Of a DNA stretch of 64,000 nt, positions 62,062 through 64,000 are shown piece after piece; the first letter of the stretch is position 1, and the number at the start of each line of letters is the position of its first letter. Both the position numbers and the translations under genes were made by a program. The notes beneath the pieces are model-generated. The model worked only from the letters and a program-made list of their open reading frames with translations. It searched no databases and was not told the DNA's origin. Origin of the DNA: G963662905 sp963662905 (lineage in GTDB: Bacteria; Bacteroidota; Bacteroidia; Bacteroidales; WRLA01); the NCBI GenBank assembly GCA_963662905.2, contig CAXXFD010000003.1, forward strand, positions 1,240,001 through 1,304,000, given 5' to 3'.

Positions 62062-62763
62062 TTATCGCGCATGCAATCCGCATTCTTTCAATTCGGGATT
62101 TTCCCACCACCATCTTCCGGCGCGAACATCCTCTCCGGGTTCAATGGCACGGGTGCAGGGCTGGCAGCCAATGCTCGGAAAACCTTTGTCGTGCAAGCGG
62201 TGATAAGGCACATTATTTTCGTGTATGTAATCCCAAACATCTTCTTCCGACCATTCAATCAAAGGATTAAACTTAATGAGGCCATTGTTTTCGTCCCATT
62301 CGATCATCTGCCCATTGGTGCGTGTAACAGACTGGCTGCGGCGCAAACCGGTAATCCAAACATCCAGAGAAGATAAGGCACGCTGCAAAGGCTCAATCTT
62401 GCGGATATGACAGCAAAGTTTCCGGTTTTCCACGCTATCGTAAAAGAGGTTGATCCCTTTGGCGTTCACCATTTCTTCAATGCGCTTGTGATCCGGGAAC
62501 ATCACACGGATATTAATACCATAACGGCTGTTCGTCCGTTGGATCAGATCATAGGTCTCAGGAAAAACCCTGCCTGTATCCAATGTAAAAATATCAGCAT
62601 TTTTATCCGCATTCAGCACCATATCGGTTAAAACCTGGTCTTCGGCACCCATGCTCGATGCCAGTGCAATTTTTCCCTTAAATCGCTCAAGCATTGCTTT
62701 GATAACCTCTTCGGGATTTTGCCCACGAAACTCTTTGTTCAGTTCTTCTGCTATCTCTTTCAT
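62062..62763 (-). CDS. cysH: Assimilatory adenylyl-sulfate (APS/PAPS) reductase
   Basis: 233 aa. The PP-loop-like SSMGAEDQVL (~36-45) and LDTGRVFPET (~61-70) bind the nucleotide. Cys117-Cys118 (RKLCCHIRK) and Cys200/Cys203 (GCQPCT) make the four-Cys [4Fe-4S] ligand set that marks APS-type reductases. Cys228 in KECGLH is the catalytic residue that attacks sulfate sulphur. WITGLRRSQSVTR is a further family motif. It reduces activated sulfate to sulfite with thioredoxin, in cysteine biosynthesis. No other cys genes are in the window. The last 90 bp are duplicated at 61205-61294. Confidence 0.93.
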   Translation of the reverse strand: MKEIAEELNKEFRGQNPEEVIKAMLERFKGKIALASSMGAEDQVLTDMVLNADKNADIFTLDTGRVFPETYDLIQRTNSRYGINIRVMFPDHKRIEEMVNAKGINLFYDSVENRKLCCHIRKIEPLQRALSSLDVWITGLRRSQSVTRTNGQMIEWDENNGLIKFNPLIEWSEEDVWDYIHENNVPYHRLHDKGFPSIGCQPCTRAIEPGEDVRAGRWWWENPELKECGLHAR

Positions 62764-62783
62764 ATATCAATCTTTCATTTATG

Positions 62784-62791
62784 CAAATCTA
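62784..62791 (-). promoter_or_regulatory. -7 box of the cysH promoter
   Basis: Minus-strand TAGATTTG, a full TAnnTTTG match, 20 nt before the ATG at 62763. The -33 region is only a T-run about 20 nt further upstream. The implied leader is very short. Confidence 0.55.
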
Positions 62792-62845
62792 TTTGATGAA
62801 CAGCCTGTAAAAAAACGGAACATCATCACCTATCCAATGGCCTTT

Positions 62846-62884
62846 AAAAGAAAAAGCGCATCAACCCATAGAAGGTTTATGCGC
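62846..62884 (-). terminator. Rho-independent terminator of the thioredoxin-fold operon
   Basis: On the minus strand GCGCATAAACC and GGTTGATGCGC pair across a short loop and are followed by TTTTTCTTTT. It lies 43 nt after the stop at 62928. Confidence 0.8.
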
Positions 62885-62927
62885 CAAAAGTACAAAAAAG
62901 CTAATAATTCAAATTTCGTAGAAACCC

Positions 62928-63527
62928 CTATTTTTTCACCTTTATGGTGCAGCCAATGGCTTTGGTAGTAGCCGGATCGGGCGTTTCGCCTTTTTCGATG
63001 GCTGCAATAGCGTTTTCGAGGAATTTTTCTTCTACTGCGGAGGCATCTTTATAATTATCATCAATGGCTCCGATATAGCGCACAATAGATTTTTTGCCTT
63101 CGTTCTGTATCAGGAAAATATGCGGTGTGCGCGTGGCTCCGTATTGCGGAAAAACTTTCTGGCCTTCGTCAAAAAGATAAGGAAAATCAAAGCCTTTTTC
63201 ATTGGCACGTTCCTGCATTTTCTCAAAAGAATCTTCGGGCACTACTGCCGGGTCATTTGGATTGATGGCCACAACGGGATAGCCTTTGGGCGCATATTTA
63301 TCGTTCAGGTCAATAATACGGTCTTCATAAGCAACTGCATACGGGCAATGATTGCAAGTAAATATCAGGATGACGCCTTTTTCGGCAGCAAAATCATCAA
63401 GCGAAATCATTTTGCCGTCGATATTTTTCAGTTTAAAACCGGGTGCTTCATCACCGGGAGAAAGCTGTGCCATGAGGGGAATGCTCAAAAAAGCAGCCAG
63501 GATAAAATTTAAGAATGTTGTCTTCAT
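62928..63527 (-). CDS. Secreted thioredoxin-fold (AhpC/TSA-type) protein
   Basis: 199 aa from ATG 63527; 11 upstream in-frame codons look non-coding and overlap the previous gene. Signal peptide MKTTFLNFILAAFLSIPLMAQ. The mature part has LSPGDEAPGFKLKNIDGK, the usual start of AhpC/TSA-like redoxins, then IFTCNHCPYA with a CxxC pair (C58, C61) and PHIFLI near the conserved cis-Pro. The CNHCPYA subgroup is common in Bacteroidota and is called thioredoxin family protein; the partner is unknown. It is exported, probably periplasmic. It lies 10 nt after the TlpA-like gene, so both likely serve the same redox task. Confidence 0.85.
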   Translation of the reverse strand: MKTTFLNFILAAFLSIPLMAQLSPGDEAPGFKLKNIDGKMISLDDFAAEKGVILIFTCNHCPYAVAYEDRIIDLNDKYAPKGYPVVAINPNDPAVVPEDSFEKMQERANEKGFDFPYLFDEGQKVFPQYGATRTPHIFLIQNEGKKSIVRYIGAIDDNYKDASAVEEKFLENAIAAIEKGETPDPATTKAIGCTIKVKK

Positions 63528-63537
63528 TGTTTTGAAT

Positions 63538-64000
63538 TTATGGTTTGATAAAATATTCAAGTTGGTTCATTAATTCTTCAAAAGTGAAACTCTGTTCATA
63601 AAACCGTCGCTGTTCCGCATTATAGATCAATGTGGCCGGAATGGCGCCGCTCCAGTTTTTGTTCACCTGGTCAATCCAAATGTGCGCTTTTGGATCATCG
63701 AGCAAAACCACCCGGCCATTGATTGGATTTTCTTTAAGGAATGGTTTTACGCGCTTCTCAATATGATGTGCAAAATCAAGGCTTACGAACAAAAATTGAA
63801 CAGGCTGGCCTTCCAAACGCTCTGCCGCCTGATTAAATGCCGGCAATTCTTCCACACAAGGCTTGCACCATGTCGCCCAGAAATTAACGACATAAACTGT
63901 ATCGTTTTGTTGGTGCAACAATGGTTTTAAGCCATCAAAATCAAGCACAGAAATTTTTTCCTGAGCAAAACTATTGGCAGAAAAAATCATTAAAACGAAA
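63538..64000 (-). CDS. TlpA-like thioredoxin (N-terminus beyond right edge)
   Basis: The visible frame is 150 aa from an internal Met at 63990, but it stays open to the window edge (FVL before MIFSANSFAQ). The true start is therefore outside, and the visible end of the signal peptide is cut after FAQ. The active site is FWATWCKPCVEELPAF (C42 and C45 counted from the internal Met), and IPATLIYN holds the cis-Pro. This is a periplasmic disulfide reductase of the TlpA/ResA type. It leads into the second thioredoxin-fold gene after 10 nt. Confidence 0.87.
   Translation of the reverse strand, partial: FVLMIFSANSFAQEKISVLDFDGLKPLLHQQNDTVYVVNFWATWCKPCVEELPAFNQAAERLEGQPVQFLFVSLDFAHHIEKRVKPFLKENPINGRVVLLDDPKAHIWIDQVNKNWSGAIPATLIYNAEQRRFYEQSFTFEELMNQLEYFIKP

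Overview
The window is a Bacteroidota chromosome segment, most likely class Bacteroidia. Four things point there: sigma-70-type promoters of the Bacteroidetes form (TTTG, a 19-20 nt gap, TAnnTTTG), the near absence of Shine-Dalgarno sequences, secreted proteins ending in type IX secretion (T9SS) sorting domains, and FtsX-like permeases next to an NtrC-type regulator. No rRNA, integrase, transposase or CRISPR array is visible. The only tRNA is tRNA-His(GTG).

Layout. 1-952 is the 5' part of a sigma-54 enhancer-binding response regulator that runs off the left edge. It is followed by a 60-aa unknown protein, an ~800-aa ABC permease, tRNA-His and an AIM24-family protein (to 5071). 5260-41333 is filled by two consecutive giant secreted proteins of ~5542 and 6390 aa. 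Each has a signal peptide, an N-terminal domain, 13-16 SprB-type repeats, 44 or 57 PKD-type repeats and a CHU_C/T9SS type B sorting domain. Their PKD arrays align unit for unit over the last 44 units, and the second protein has 13 additional units at the start of its array.

41334-52300 is an accessory stretch. It holds a RhuM-family gene between two 93-bp direct repeats that contain a promoter, a T9SS-sorted protein, a YefM/YoeB toxin-antitoxin pair and ~0.95 kb of tandem palindromic repeats. It also holds a tandem duplication of a secreted two-gene unit, in which one copy has lost almost all of its first gene, and a MITE-like element with a candidate 8-bp target duplication.

52300-61081 is mostly metabolic: a sugar nucleotidyltransferase and a NahK-like sugar kinase, an alpha/beta hydrolase, a membrane protein, an aminotransferase, and a probable tyrosine decarboxylase operon (APC antiporter plus a 621-aa PLP decarboxylase). 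61082-64000 holds a HigBA-like toxin-antitoxin cassette inserted downstream of cysH and bounded by a 90-bp duplication of the cysH 3' end. The toxin gene carries a one-base frameshift. Two thioredoxin-fold proteins follow, the last one cut by the right edge.

Themes. Cell-surface display through T9SS dominates the window (five intact sorted proteins plus one gene remnant). Two small stress or defence modules (RhuM, HigBA) are each bracketed by ~90-bp direct repeats that duplicate a host promoter or a host gene end. All function calls come from reading the sequence and from recognised family motifs; no database search was run.
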